Below, in pieces: positions 1 through 7,327 of a DNA stretch of 34,730 nucleotides (position 1 is its first letter; every line of letters begins with the position of its first letter). The stretch comes from Bacillota bacterium (GTDB lineage Bacteria > Bacillota > Clostridia > Caldicoprobacterales > DTU083): positions 1 to 34,730 of the forward strand of contig JAKORJ010000142.1 in assembly GCA_029777885.1 (NCBI GenBank), in the 5' to 3' direction. The notes under the pieces are model-generated. The model was not told the origin of the DNA and ran no database searches. It saw only the letters and a program-made list of their open reading frames with translations. Made by a program: the position numbers and the translations under genes.

Positions 1-60
1 AGGAATCCCACCTGCTGAGAGGCGGGTATTAAAATCATAGGTGGACGGCATCATGGGATA
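1..60 (+). ncRNA. ssrS: possible 3' end of 6S RNA (partial)
   Basis: The first 60 bases look like the end of a structured RNA. A hairpin can form from ACCTGC (10-15) and GCGGGT (22-27), followed by TTAAAA and then GGTGGACGGCATCATGGGAT (41-60 region). The order hairpin, TTAAAA, CGGCATC, then a closing-stem strand resembles the 3' end of 6S RNA as I know it from E. coli (CCTTAAAAC and later GCGGCATCTCGGAGATT). The 5' half would lie outside the window. A strong hairpin terminator follows directly. The match is from memory and short, so another structured RNA, or the end of a coding region stopping at 38-40, is possible. Confidence 0.4.
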
Positions 61-94
61 ATAAGCCCTCAATAGTGCATTGAGGGCTTATTAT
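58..94 (+). terminator. hairpin terminator after the left-edge RNA
   Basis: A perfect 16-bp stem (58-73 with 79-94) encloses the loop AGTGC. The T-rich 3' arm ends GGGCTTATTAT, with no long T-run after it. It separates whatever enters from the left from the tRNA promoter. Confidence 0.65.
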
Positions 95-134
95 AAGACA
101 AATGAACAATTTAAAGCAACCTGAAAATTTACGG

Positions 135-162
135 TTGACAATCATACCAAAAATGTTATAAT
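135..162 (+). promoter_or_regulatory. promoter of the tRNA operon
   Basis: TTGACA at 135-140 and TATAAT at 157-162 are separated by 16 bp. TG at 154-155 gives an extended -10. Transcription would start near 169, about 14 bases before the first tRNA. This is close to the SigA consensus, as expected for a stable RNA operon. Confidence 0.8.
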
Positions 163-182
163 AATATTCGTCGCAAAAATGA

Positions 183-256
183 TGCGGAATGGTGTAACGG
201 TAGCACATGTGACTCTGACTCACAGTGTCTGGGTTCGAATCCTAGTTCCGCAGCCA
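183..256 (+). tRNA. tRNA-Gln (CUG)
   Basis: The full cloverleaf can be drawn. The acceptor TGCGGAA (183-189) pairs with TTCCGCA (246-252), followed by G and an encoded CCA (254-256). The anticodon stem TGTGA/TCACA holds the loop CTCTGAC, giving anticodon CUG (codon CAG). The T arm has TTCGAAT, with one G-T pair in the stem. The U1-A72 pair is typical of glutamine tRNAs. Confidence 0.95.
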
Positions 257-260
257 TAAT

Positions 261-335
261 GCTCCCATGGTCAAGTGGTCAAGACACCGCCCTCTCACGG
301 CGGTAACAGGGGTTCGAATCCCCTTGGGAGTGCCA
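261..335 (+). tRNA. tRNA-Glu (CUC)
   Basis: The acceptor GCTCCCA (261-267) pairs with TGGGAGT (325-331, first pair G-T), followed by G and an encoded CCA (333-335). The anticodon stem CCGCC/GGCGG encloses CTCTCAC, giving anticodon CUC (codon GAG). The T arm AGGGG-TTCGAAT-CCCCT is regular. It lies four bases after tRNA-Gln, so the two are cotranscribed. Low-GC Firmicutes often rely on a UUC tRNA alone for Glu; a CUC species fits the GAG-rich codon use of this window. Confidence 0.95.
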
Positions 336-337
336 TT

Positions 338-377
338 ATATCCACAAGACTGTTAAGGTTTTGTGGATATTTTTTTT
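338..377 (+). terminator. rho-independent terminator of the tRNA operon
   Basis: The stem ATATCCACAA (338-347) pairs perfectly with TTGTGGATAT (361-370), with a 13-base loop, and is followed by seven T (371-377). Confidence 0.92.
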
Positions 378-447
378 ATTATGCTTCAAAATACTTAATA
401 TGAAAAAATATTGCTATCTAACCTGACTACAGAAGGGAAATCCTGGT

Positions 448-1929
448 GTGAGACTTGCAGACTTAGCGACCTGCCTGGATGCAGTCAAGATCTACGGTAC
501 ACTGGACAGAGAGATCAGGGGGATATCCTATAATTCAAAGCTTACCGGGAAAGACTATATCTTTGTTGCCATTGAAGGCCTGAAGCATGACGGCCATAAG
601 TATATAGACGATGCCCTGGGCAGGGGTGCCTGTGCTGTAGTGGTCAGCAAGGAGCCGGATAGACTGCCTGATGGCGCGACGGTGATCTGGGTAGCCGATA
701 CGAGGCTTGCTTTGAGCAGGCTTTCTGCCTGCTTTTACGGCTTTCCGTCAAAAAGCTTTGAGCTCATTGGCGTTACAGGCACCAATGGCAAAACAACCAC
801 AACATACCTGGTGAAATCAATCCTCGACCGTTCAAATCATAAAACCGGGCTAATAGGCTCGTTGGGCCTGTATATAGTGGATCATTTTGAAAGCACGACC
901 CATACGACCCCTGAATCACTGGAGCTGCAGCAAATGTTCAGGAGAATGGCTGACATCGGCGTCAAAGCCTGCGTTATGGAGGTCTCGTCCCATTCGATCG
1001 AGTTAGGACGGATCAATGACTGCGATTTCGATATAGGCATATTTACAAACCTGACCCATGAGCACCTGGACTTCCATAAAACCATGGAGCACTACTATGA
1101 AGTGAAAAGGAAGCTGTTTTTCATAACGAGGGAAACCAACATCATAAATATAGACGATCAGTATGGGCGGCAACTGGCTGATGAGCTGTCGGAGGCAAAA
1201 CAGTCTGTCGTGACCTATGGCATCTCCAATAAAGCAGATGTATATGCCAGGGACATTGTCCTGAAGGAAGGCGCCACCAGCTTTACCCTCGTGTCTTATG
1301 AAGGTGCCATTGAGATAGCTTCATACCTCCCGGGTAGGTACAATATCTACAACAGCCTGGCAGCAGCCGCCTGCTGCTTGAAGCTGGGTGCCGGCCTGGA
1401 AACGGTCAAACAGGGGCTGGAGTCTGTCAGGGGAGTCCCGGGCAGGTTTGAAAGGATCAATATCAGGGACAACATAAATGTCATCATCGACTATGCCCAT
1501 ACGCCCGATGGTTTCGTCCAGCTCCTCCAGACGGTGAGGAGCTTTGCGAAAGGCAGGATCATCATAGTGTTCGGCTGCGTCGGTGAGAGGGACAGGAGCA
1601 AGCGAAGCGTGATGGGCAGGATAGCAGCTGAGTATTGCGATTTATGCATACTGACAACGGACAACTGCCGCCTGGAAGACCCGGGCGAGATAATCGAGGA
1701 GATCAAGCGGGGGATCCCTCATGGAGCAAAATATATTGAGATCCTGGACAGGGCAGAGGCGATAAGATACGCGATCCTGAACAGCCGGGAAAACGATACG
1801 ATCCTTATCACGGGCAAAGGGCATGAACGCAGGCAGATCATAGGCGATGAAGTCTTTTATTTCAATGAGGCGGAGATAGTGGAACAAGCCAGGAAGGAGC
1901 TCCTGAATATGGTGGTTACGACAGTCTAG
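448..1929 (+). CDS. murE: UDP-N-acetylmuramyl-tripeptide synthetase MurE
   Basis: A cytoplasmic Mur ligase that adds the third stem-peptide residue (normally meso-diaminopimelate) to UDP-MurNAc-L-Ala-D-Glu using ATP. The 493 aa length is normal. Visible motifs are the P-loop GTNGKTTTT near residue 111, TTPESLELQ, MEVSSHS, HEHLDFH and the C-terminal GKGHE. The mDAP-recognition motif, usually DNPR, reads DNCR at residues 405-408: the arginine is kept but proline is replaced by cysteine. The start is GTG at 448 with AGAAGGG upstream at 431-437. The gene stands alone after the tRNA terminator, outside any division and cell wall cluster, so it may be a second MurE paralogue. A terminator hairpin overlaps its stop codon. 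The family is certain; mDAP specificity is inferred. Confidence 0.9.
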   Translation: MRLADLATCLDAVKIYGTLDREIRGISYNSKLTGKDYIFVAIEGLKHDGHKYIDDALGRGACAVVVSKEPDRLPDGATVIWVADTRLALSRLSACFYGFPSKSFELIGVTGTNGKTTTTYLVKSILDRSNHKTGLIGSLGLYIVDHFESTTHTTPESLELQQMFRRMADIGVKACVMEVSSHSIELGRINDCDFDIGIFTNLTHEHLDFHKTMEHYYEVKRKLFFITRETNIINIDDQYGRQLADELSEAKQSVVTYGISNKADVYARDIVLKEGATSFTLVSYEGAIEIASYLPGRYNIYNSLAAAACCLKLGAGLETVKQGLESVRGVPGRFERINIRDNINVIIDYAHTPDGFVQLLQTVRSFAKGRIIIVFGCVGERDRSKRSVMGRIAAEYCDLCILTTDNCRLEDPGEIIEEIKRGIPHGAKYIEILDRAEAIRYAILNSRENDTILITGKGHERRQIIGDEVFYFNEAEIVEQARKELLNMVVTTV

Positions 1930-1944
1930 TTTGACTGTCTTTTT
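1920..1944 (+). terminator. terminator overlapping the murE stop codon
   Basis: GACAGTC (1920-1926) pairs with GACTGTC (1933-1939) around a 6-base loop that contains the TAG stop, followed by TTTTT (1940-1944). This suggests murE transcription ends here. Confidence 0.75.
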
Positions 1945-1959
1945 AAATAAGTGTAAAAT
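1931..1959 (+). promoter_or_regulatory. promoter of the oxidoreductase-glpK operon
   Basis: TTGACT (1931-1936) and TAAAAT (1954-1959) have 17-bp spacing, and TG directly precedes the -10. The -35 lies inside the loop and 3' arm of the murE terminator hairpin. Confidence 0.55.
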
Positions 1960-1989
1960 ATAAGCAATAAGGGTGATGGAGGTTTGAAT

Positions 1990-3147
1990 ATGGATAAGGT
2001 AAGGATCGGGATTATCGGCATCGGCAGCATGGGCAGCATGCATGCAACCTACATATCAAAGGGCGACATACCGAATGCCGAGCTCACAGCCGTGTGCGAC
2101 ATAAATCCCGAAAGGCTCAAATGGGCCAAAGCAGCCCTGGGAGACAAGGTTAAGCTGTTTGACGACAGCAAGGCGTTTTTCGACTCACATGCCATGGACG
2201 CAGTCATGATCGCGACTCCTCATTATTTCCATCCGCCGCTGGCCATCGATGCCTTCAAGTCAGGCTACCATGTGCTCACAGAAAAACCGGCAGGCGTATA
2301 TACCAAGCAGGTCAGGGAGATGAACGAGGCAGCAGCCAAAAGCGGCAAGGTTTTCGGGATAATGTTCAACCAGCGCACCAATCCCTTGTATCAAAAGGTG
2401 AGAGACCTGGTCAAATCCGGAGAGCTGGGTGAGATGAAGCGGACCATCTGGATCATAACCAACTGGTACAGGTCCCAGAGCTACTATGATTCGGGCGGCT
2501 GGAGAGCTACCTGGGCCGGAGAAGGCGGCGGGGTGCTCCTGAACCAGGATCCCCATCAGCTTGACCTGTGGCAGTGGATGTGTGGCATGCCTAAGAGGGT
2601 CCGTGCCTTTTGTGCATTCGGCAAGTATCACAACATCGAGGTCGAAGATGACGTGACGGCTTACGTGGAATATGAGAACGGCGCCACAGGCCTGTTCGTC
2701 ACATCCACCGGTGAATCCCCGGGTACGAACAGGTTTGAGATCTCAGCCGACAGGGGCAAGCTCGTTGTTGAGGACGGAAAGCTGACCTTCTGGCGCCTGC
2801 GTGTCCCCGAGCGCCAGTTCAATGCCGAGTATAAGGGCGGGTTTGGCGAGCCGGAATGCTGGAAGTGCGAGATCCCGGTACACGGCACCTATACCGAGCA
2901 CAGGGGCATTACCACCAACTGGGTGCAGGCGATCCTCAAAGGTACACCGCTGCTGGCACCCGGATACGAAGGCATAAAAGGCTTGGAGATCTCTAATGCC
3001 ATGCACCTGTCAGCCTGGACGGATTCCTGGGTAGACCTGCCCATAGATGAGGACCTTTTCTATGAGCTGCTCCAGGAGAGGATAAAGACCTCTACATTCA
3101 GGAAGCCTGATGCTTCCGGTACCTTGAACGTGGAAGACACATTCTGA
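1990..3147 (+). CDS. Gfo/Idh/MocA family oxidoreductase
   Basis: An NAD(P)-dependent sugar or polyol dehydrogenase-type protein of 385 aa. The N-terminal Rossmann motif is GIIGIGSMGSMHA (residues 8-20). EKPAG of the conserved EKP motif lies near residue 97, and NQDPHQLDLW carries the usual catalytic histidine region near residue 182. The C-terminal half is the family's beta-sheet substrate domain. ATG at 1990 is chosen because GGAGG (1978-1982) lies 7 bases upstream; an in-frame TTG at 1984 would be only 1 base from it. It is followed after 41 bp by a sugar isomerase-like gene and then glycerol kinase, so it probably acts in a carbohydrate pathway. The substrate cannot be told from sequence. 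Confidence 0.88.
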   Translation: MDKVRIGIIGIGSMGSMHATYISKGDIPNAELTAVCDINPERLKWAKAALGDKVKLFDDSKAFFDSHAMDAVMIATPHYFHPPLAIDAFKSGYHVLTEKPAGVYTKQVREMNEAAAKSGKVFGIMFNQRTNPLYQKVRDLVKSGELGEMKRTIWIITNWYRSQSYYDSGGWRATWAGEGGGVLLNQDPHQLDLWQWMCGMPKRVRAFCAFGKYHNIEVEDDVTAYVEYENGATGLFVTSTGESPGTNRFEISADRGKLVVEDGKLTFWRLRVPERQFNAEYKGGFGEPECWKCEIPVHGTYTEHRGITTNWVQAILKGTPLLAPGYEGIKGLEISNAMHLSAWTDSWVDLPIDEDLFYELLQERIKTSTFRKPDASGTLNVEDTF

Positions 3148-3188
3148 AAGAGTGCTGATAATAATTTAATGAGCGAGGAGGTTGCAAA

Positions 3189-3962
3189 ATGGATAACCTT
3201 AGAATTGCTGCCCAAATGTATACCGTGCGCGAGTTCACCAAAACCCTTGAGGGCATTTATGAAAGCCTGAAAAAAATCAAGCAGGCGGGCTATGACGCGG
3301 TACAAACATCAGGGCTTGGGCCGATCGATGACCATGAGCTGAAAGCTATGACTGACGAGCTGGGACTTACGATATGTGCGACACATGTAGGATATGACGA
3401 TTTGAAGGACAGGCTGGATGCCGTTATAGCCCAGCACAAGCTTTGGAACTGCAAGTATGTAGGGCTAGGGGCCATGCCCTTCAAGTACAAGGACAGCGCT
3501 GAGGGCTTCAAAACCTTTGCCAGGGAAGCATCCCAAATCGCTAAAGCTCTCAATGAGTCAGGCCTCAAGTTCATATACCACAACCACAGCTTCGAATTCG
3601 TCAGGTTCGACGGAGTATGCGGCATGGACATCCTGCTCAATGAGTGCGCTCCCGAGGTAGGCTTTGAAATAGACACCTACTGGGTCCAGCACGGCGGCGC
3701 TGATCCGATCCAGTGGATCAGGAAGGTCAAGGGCCGCATGGATGTAGTGCATTTTAAGGATATGGTCGTAGAAAAGGCTGACATCTGGGTAGCTCAGGCC
3801 ATGGCTGAAGTAGGGGAAGGCAACCTGAACTGGCAAGGCATCATCGAAGCCTGCAAAGAGACAGGTGTCAAATGGGCAGCGGTGGAGCAGGATGTCTGCA
3901 AGCGGGACCCCTTCGAAAGCCTGGCCATGAGCAGGCAATATCTCAAGAAGATGGGCCTGTAG
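3189..3962 (+). CDS. sugar phosphate isomerase/epimerase (xylose isomerase-like TIM barrel)
   Basis: A 257-aa AP-endonuclease/xylose-isomerase-type TIM barrel, the fold of IolE, IolI and related sugar epimerases. The metal-site strands are visible: IYHNHSFEF with His/Glu near residue 130, FEIDTYWV near 157, VVHFKDM near 188 and a final VEQD near 236. The start ATG at 3189 has GAGGAGG at 3175-3181. In many bacteria such a protein is paired with a Gfo/Idh/MocA dehydrogenase in inositol or keto-sugar catabolism, and that pairing is seen here. The exact substrate is not inferable. It is cytoplasmic and the middle gene of a three-gene operon. Confidence 0.85.
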   Translation: MDNLRIAAQMYTVREFTKTLEGIYESLKKIKQAGYDAVQTSGLGPIDDHELKAMTDELGLTICATHVGYDDLKDRLDAVIAQHKLWNCKYVGLGAMPFKYKDSAEGFKTFAREASQIAKALNESGLKFIYHNHSFEFVRFDGVCGMDILLNECAPEVGFEIDTYWVQHGGADPIQWIRKVKGRMDVVHFKDMVVEKADIWVAQAMAEVGEGNLNWQGIIEACKETGVKWAAVEQDVCKRDPFESLAMSRQYLKKMGL

Positions 3963-4012
3963 AGGATCTGACCACAGAAGCGTATGCGAATAATGGTTTG
4001 GGGGGTGCCATC

Positions 4013-5506
4013 TTGGAGAAGTATATTCTCGCGTTGGATCAGGGTACTACTAGCTGCCGGGCTGTCTTATACGACCGGCAGGGCCAAATAGCAGGCTCCA
4101 GGGCTAAGGAGTTCAGGCAAGTTTACCCAAAGCCCGGCTGGGTCGAGCATGACCCGGTGGAGATATGGGAATGCCAGCTGGGCGTTATGCGCGACCTGCT
4201 GAAGGAGAAAAGCATTTCCGCTGAGCAGATAGAGGCTGTCGGTATAACCAACCAGAGGGAAACGGTAGTTGTTTGGGAAAAAGCCACGGGCAGGCCTGTG
4301 ACCAATGCCATCGTATGGCAGTGCCGCAGGACTGCATCGATTTGTGAAGAGCTCAAGCAGCGGGGCCTGGCTGATATGATACATAAAAAGACAGGCCTTG
4401 TCATAGATGCTTACTTCTCAGGCACAAAGCTCAAATGGATACTTGATGAGAGCCCTGGATTGAGACAAAGGGCCTATAATGGAGAGATCCTGGCAGGCAC
4501 CATCGATACATGGCTCATCTGGAACCTGACAGGCGGCACAAGCCATGTTACTGACTATTCCAACGCATCGAGAACGATGCTGTACAATATAAGGGACCTA
4601 TGCTGGGATGAAGACCTGCTTCGCATACTCGATATCCCGGCGGCCATCCTGCCCCAGGTAAAGCCCTCCAGCTGCTTGCTGGGCGTACTGGATCCGAGCA
4701 TCCTGGGGGTAGAGATCCCAATCACCGGTACCGCGGGCGACCAGCAGGCCGCCCTATTCGGTCAGGTCTGCTTCAATAGGGGCGATGTAAAAAATACATA
4801 CGGCACAGGCTGCTTTTTGCTCATGAATACGGGCGGAGATATCGTGTATTCCTCCCATGGCCTGCTCACCACGATAGCATGGGGCCTTGGCGGTACGGTA
4901 GAGTACGCCCTTGAAGGCAGCGTCTTTGTCGCCGGGGCAGCGGTCCAATGGCTGAGGGATGAGCTCAAGCTTGTCAGGACCGCTGCTGAAACTGAAACAG
5001 CTGCCCTGTCGGTTGGCGATACCAATGGAGTGTACATGGTGCCCGCCTTTGTCGGCCTGGGCGCGCCTCATTGGGATATGTATGCCCAAGGGGCGTTTTT
5101 CGGTCTGACCCGGGGCACGAACCGGTGCCACCTGATAAGGGCGGCACTTGAGTCCATTGCTTATCAGAGCAGGGACGTGCTGAGCGTTATGGAGAAGGAC
5201 TCAGGCATCAGTTTCATGCAGCTTAAGGTGGATGGCGGCGCGTCCGCCAACAACTTCCTGATGCAATTCCAATCCGATATACTCGATACAGAAGTCATTC
5301 GGCCTGAAAACATCGAAACGACATCCATGGGAGCGGCTTTTCTTGCCGGGCTGGAAACAGGGTTCTGGAAGGACAAGGATGATGTACGAAGCATCTGGAA
5401 GGCGGACAGGGTCTTCAAGCCAGAAATGCCTAATGATGTGCGGATGAAAAAGCTGGAGGGCTGGAAAAGGGCTGTCGAAAGCTGTATCAGCTTCAGACAA
5501 CCCTAA
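4013..5506 (+). CDS. glpK: glycerol kinase
   Basis: A FGGY-family kinase that phosphorylates glycerol to glycerol 3-phosphate with ATP in the cytoplasm. At 497 aa it has the standard GlpK length. Diagnostic stretches are [10 protein letters not shown] at the N-terminus, [56 protein letters not shown] and [12 protein letters not shown]. The start is TTG at 4013 with GGGGGGTG 6-7 bases upstream; this gives the family length, whereas an upstream in-frame start at 3872 would read through the isomerase gene. No GlpF or GlpD is nearby. The neighbours are a dehydrogenase and an isomerase, so this copy may serve a pathway other than plain glycerol uptake. Confidence 0.93.
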   Translation: MEKYILALDQGTTSCRAVLYDRQGQIAGSRAKEFRQVYPKPGWVEHDPVEIWECQLGVMRDLLKEKSISAEQIEAVGITNQRETVVVWEKATGRPVTNAIVWQCRRTASICEELKQRGLADMIHKKTGLVIDAYFSGTKLKWILDESPGLRQRAYNGEILAGTIDTWLIWNLTGGTSHVTDYSNASRTMLYNIRDLCWDEDLLRILDIPAAILPQVKPSSCLLGVLDPSILGVEIPITGTAGDQQAALFGQVCFNRGDVKNTYGTGCFLLMNTGGDIVYSSHGLLTTIAWGLGGTVEYALEGSVFVAGAAVQWLRDELKLVRTAAETETAALSVGDTNGVYMVPAFVGLGAPHWDMYAQGAFFGLTRGTNRCHLIRAALESIAYQSRDVLSVMEKDSGISFMQLKVDGGASANNFLMQFQSDILDTEVIRPENIETTSMGAAFLAGLETGFWKDKDDVRSIWKADRVFKPEMPNDVRMKKLEGWKRAVESCISFRQP

Positions 5507-5523
5507 GCGTTACCAATGACAGG

Positions 5524-6435
5524 TCATTTGATCTGTTCCAGGTTTTTGAGGAGGATCTGGCCTTTTAGCTGGGCAAGGTTGATTTTCTCCTTGTCGATCA
5601 TGTATGCAAAATCCTGAATAGCCGCATCGATTTTCTTGTTCAAAGCTTCATCCTTTTTCTGCATACGGGCCTTGGCAGTCTGCCAGGCTCTTCTCATATC
5701 CGCTATCAGGGCCTTGGCCTCGGGCCATTTATCTTGCTGCCCGTATAAAAGCATCTGCCTGGCCAGGAATTTCATTTTCTTGACCTCCGGCGGCTGCTTG
5801 TGCTTGTACAGGTTCATAAATTCCGGGTAGTAGGAGTAAAGCTCATTGGCAACAGACAGGGTCTCTTCTTCGGCGCGTGACATTATATGCTCCGTCAGGG
5901 TATTGAGCCTATCCTCAAAGCCGGAGATATCTTCCGGGGAAATCCCTTCCACTTCCGCGTCCGGTTCGAAGTTGTTCCAGGCGGTATGAATAGCCTCGAC
6001 GGACTTTTCTATCTGGTTCCAGTCAAGCACAGGCATTTTGGGCTGCTCTGCCTGCTGCCCCTGCTGCTGGCCTTTTTCACCTTGCTGATTTTGACTCTGC
6101 TGCCCCTGGCCTTGCTGCTTCTGGTCTTGCTCATTCTGACCTTGCTGTTCATTTTGCCGGACTAGACCGCCTTGTTTTTCTACACCTTCGGCTTTTGAAG
6201 GCTTCATTTGTTCACGCTGTAGCTTTTCTCTTTCTTTCCTTATATCCTCGATGGATTTGATTATTTTTTCCGTTTCCTGTTCCATAAGGGTAAGGGCTTT
6301 TGGCGGGTCCTTTTTCCCGTCGGTTTGGGCGCTTTTTTGCTTAGGCCGTTTGAAAAGGGTGCAGCCTGAAAGAAGTACACAGGACAATATCATCAAAGCA
6401 ATGCATCTTATTACCATGCATGGCCGTCGATTCAT
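5524..6435 (-). CDS. Gln-rich lipoprotein of unknown function
   Basis: A 303-aa secreted lipoprotein. The signal peptide has basic residues, a hydrophobic core and a lipobox LLSGC with Cys25 as the lipidated residue. A charged helical segment follows (residues 47-78). Next comes a very Gln-rich linker (about 94-131: Q, N, G, E and K only) and a mostly helical C-terminal domain rich in Ala, Lys and Glu. ATG at 6435 is preferred over GTG at 6444 because AGAGG lies 8 bases upstream on this strand. It is divergent from the two ABC ATPases and convergent with glpK (17-bp gap). I do not recognise the C-terminal domain. A role at the cell surface or as partner of the ABC proteins is only inference. 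Confidence 0.82.
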   Translation of the reverse strand: MNRRPCMVIRCIALMILSCVLLSGCTLFKRPKQKSAQTDGKKDPPKALTLMEQETEKIIKSIEDIRKEREKLQREQMKPSKAEGVEKQGGLVRQNEQQGQNEQDQKQQGQGQQSQNQQGEKGQQQGQQAEQPKMPVLDWNQIEKSVEAIHTAWNNFEPDAEVEGISPEDISGFEDRLNTLTEHIMSRAEEETLSVANELYSYYPEFMNLYKHKQPPEVKKMKFLARQMLLYGQQDKWPEAKALIADMRRAWQTAKARMQKKDEALNKKIDAAIQDFAYMIDKEKINLAQLKGQILLKNLEQIK

Positions 6436-6633
6436 GCAGATCACCTCTGAAATATTATTCCCGTCGCCAATCCAATAATTCAGGCTGACAGCCGATAAGC
6501 CTGGCAGTTTCCGTATTTTTGAATGCTTGCACCAAAGCGCTTTATTATTGCAGAATTTTGTAATATAATAATCTATACAAGTGTGTATCTGTCAATTGGT
6601 TCAATTATTTACATGCATATAGGGGGCATTCAA

Positions 6634-7311
6634 GTGTCGTGCATTATCAAAACAGTGGATCTATCCCGTCAATTCAAATCAGGAAATGAAACTGTTGATG
6701 CCTTGAAGGACGTTAGTATTGAGATCCGGGAAGGGACCCTCACGATGCTCAGGGGAAGGTCCGGTTCAGGCAAGACCACGCTGATCAACCTGCTAGGCGC
6801 CCTGGATAAGCCTACAAGGGGTTACGTCTATTTCGACGGGGAGGAGATCACCCAGCTGCCTGAGGCTAAAAGGGACCTGCTTCGTAGGAACAAGATGGGC
6901 TTTGTGTTTCAGTCCATAGCCCTGATGCCCCTCATGTCTGCATACGAAAACGTGGAGTTTGCGCTTAGGATAGCAGGCTACAACAAAAGCAGAATGAAGG
7001 CCAGAGTCGAGGAATGCCTGTCGATAGTGAACCTCACCGGGAGGATGCATCACAGGCCCCAGGAGCTGTCCGGTGGGGAACAGCAACGCGTAGCTATAGC
7101 CCGGGCAATAGCTCACAGGCCCAAGGTCGTTTTTGCCGACGAGCCTACGGCTGAGCTTGATACCGGTATGGGCCGCCAGGTCATAAAGCTGTTGAAAAGC
7201 CTGACGGAAAGGGAAGGCCTGACGGTGGTCCTCACGACCCATGACCCCGACCTGCTGGAACTGGCGGATTGCGTTTATACCTTAGAGGACGGTATGATAA
7301 TAAAGGAATAA
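6634..7311 (+). CDS. ABC transporter ATP-binding protein, MacB/LolD type (first of pair)
   Basis: A 225-aa nucleotide-binding subunit. Walker A is GRSGSGKTT (residues 41-49), the Q-loop region is GFVFQSIALMPLM, the signature is LSGGEQQRVAIARA, Walker B is VVFADEPTAELD, and the H-loop is TTHDPDLLELAD. The start is GTG at 6634 with AGGGGG at 6621-6626; upstream in-frame starts lack a ribosome site and add a stretch not found in the family. Proteins of this class usually energise FtsX/MacB-type permeases, but no permease is adjacent. A second ATPase follows after 16 bp, so the two may form a heterodimer. Confidence 0.9.
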   Translation: MSCIIKTVDLSRQFKSGNETVDALKDVSIEIREGTLTMLRGRSGSGKTTLINLLGALDKPTRGYVYFDGEEITQLPEAKRDLLRRNKMGFVFQSIALMPLMSAYENVEFALRIAGYNKSRMKARVEECLSIVNLTGRMHHRPQELSGGEQQRVAIARAIAHRPKVVFADEPTAELDTGMGRQVIKLLKSLTEREGLTVVLTTHDPDLLELADCVYTLEDGMIIKE

Positions 7312-7327
7312 GCGGAGGATATGAGCC

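Noticed and set aside
35-223. Minus-strand reading frame of about 62 codons
   Set aside because: It runs across a terminator hairpin, the tRNA promoter and into tRNA-Gln, and has no ribosome site or recognisable product.
3872-4012. N-terminal extension of glycerol kinase
   Set aside because: It would overlap the end of the isomerase gene, add 47 residues unknown in GlpK and has no ribosome site; TTG at 4013 gives the family length.
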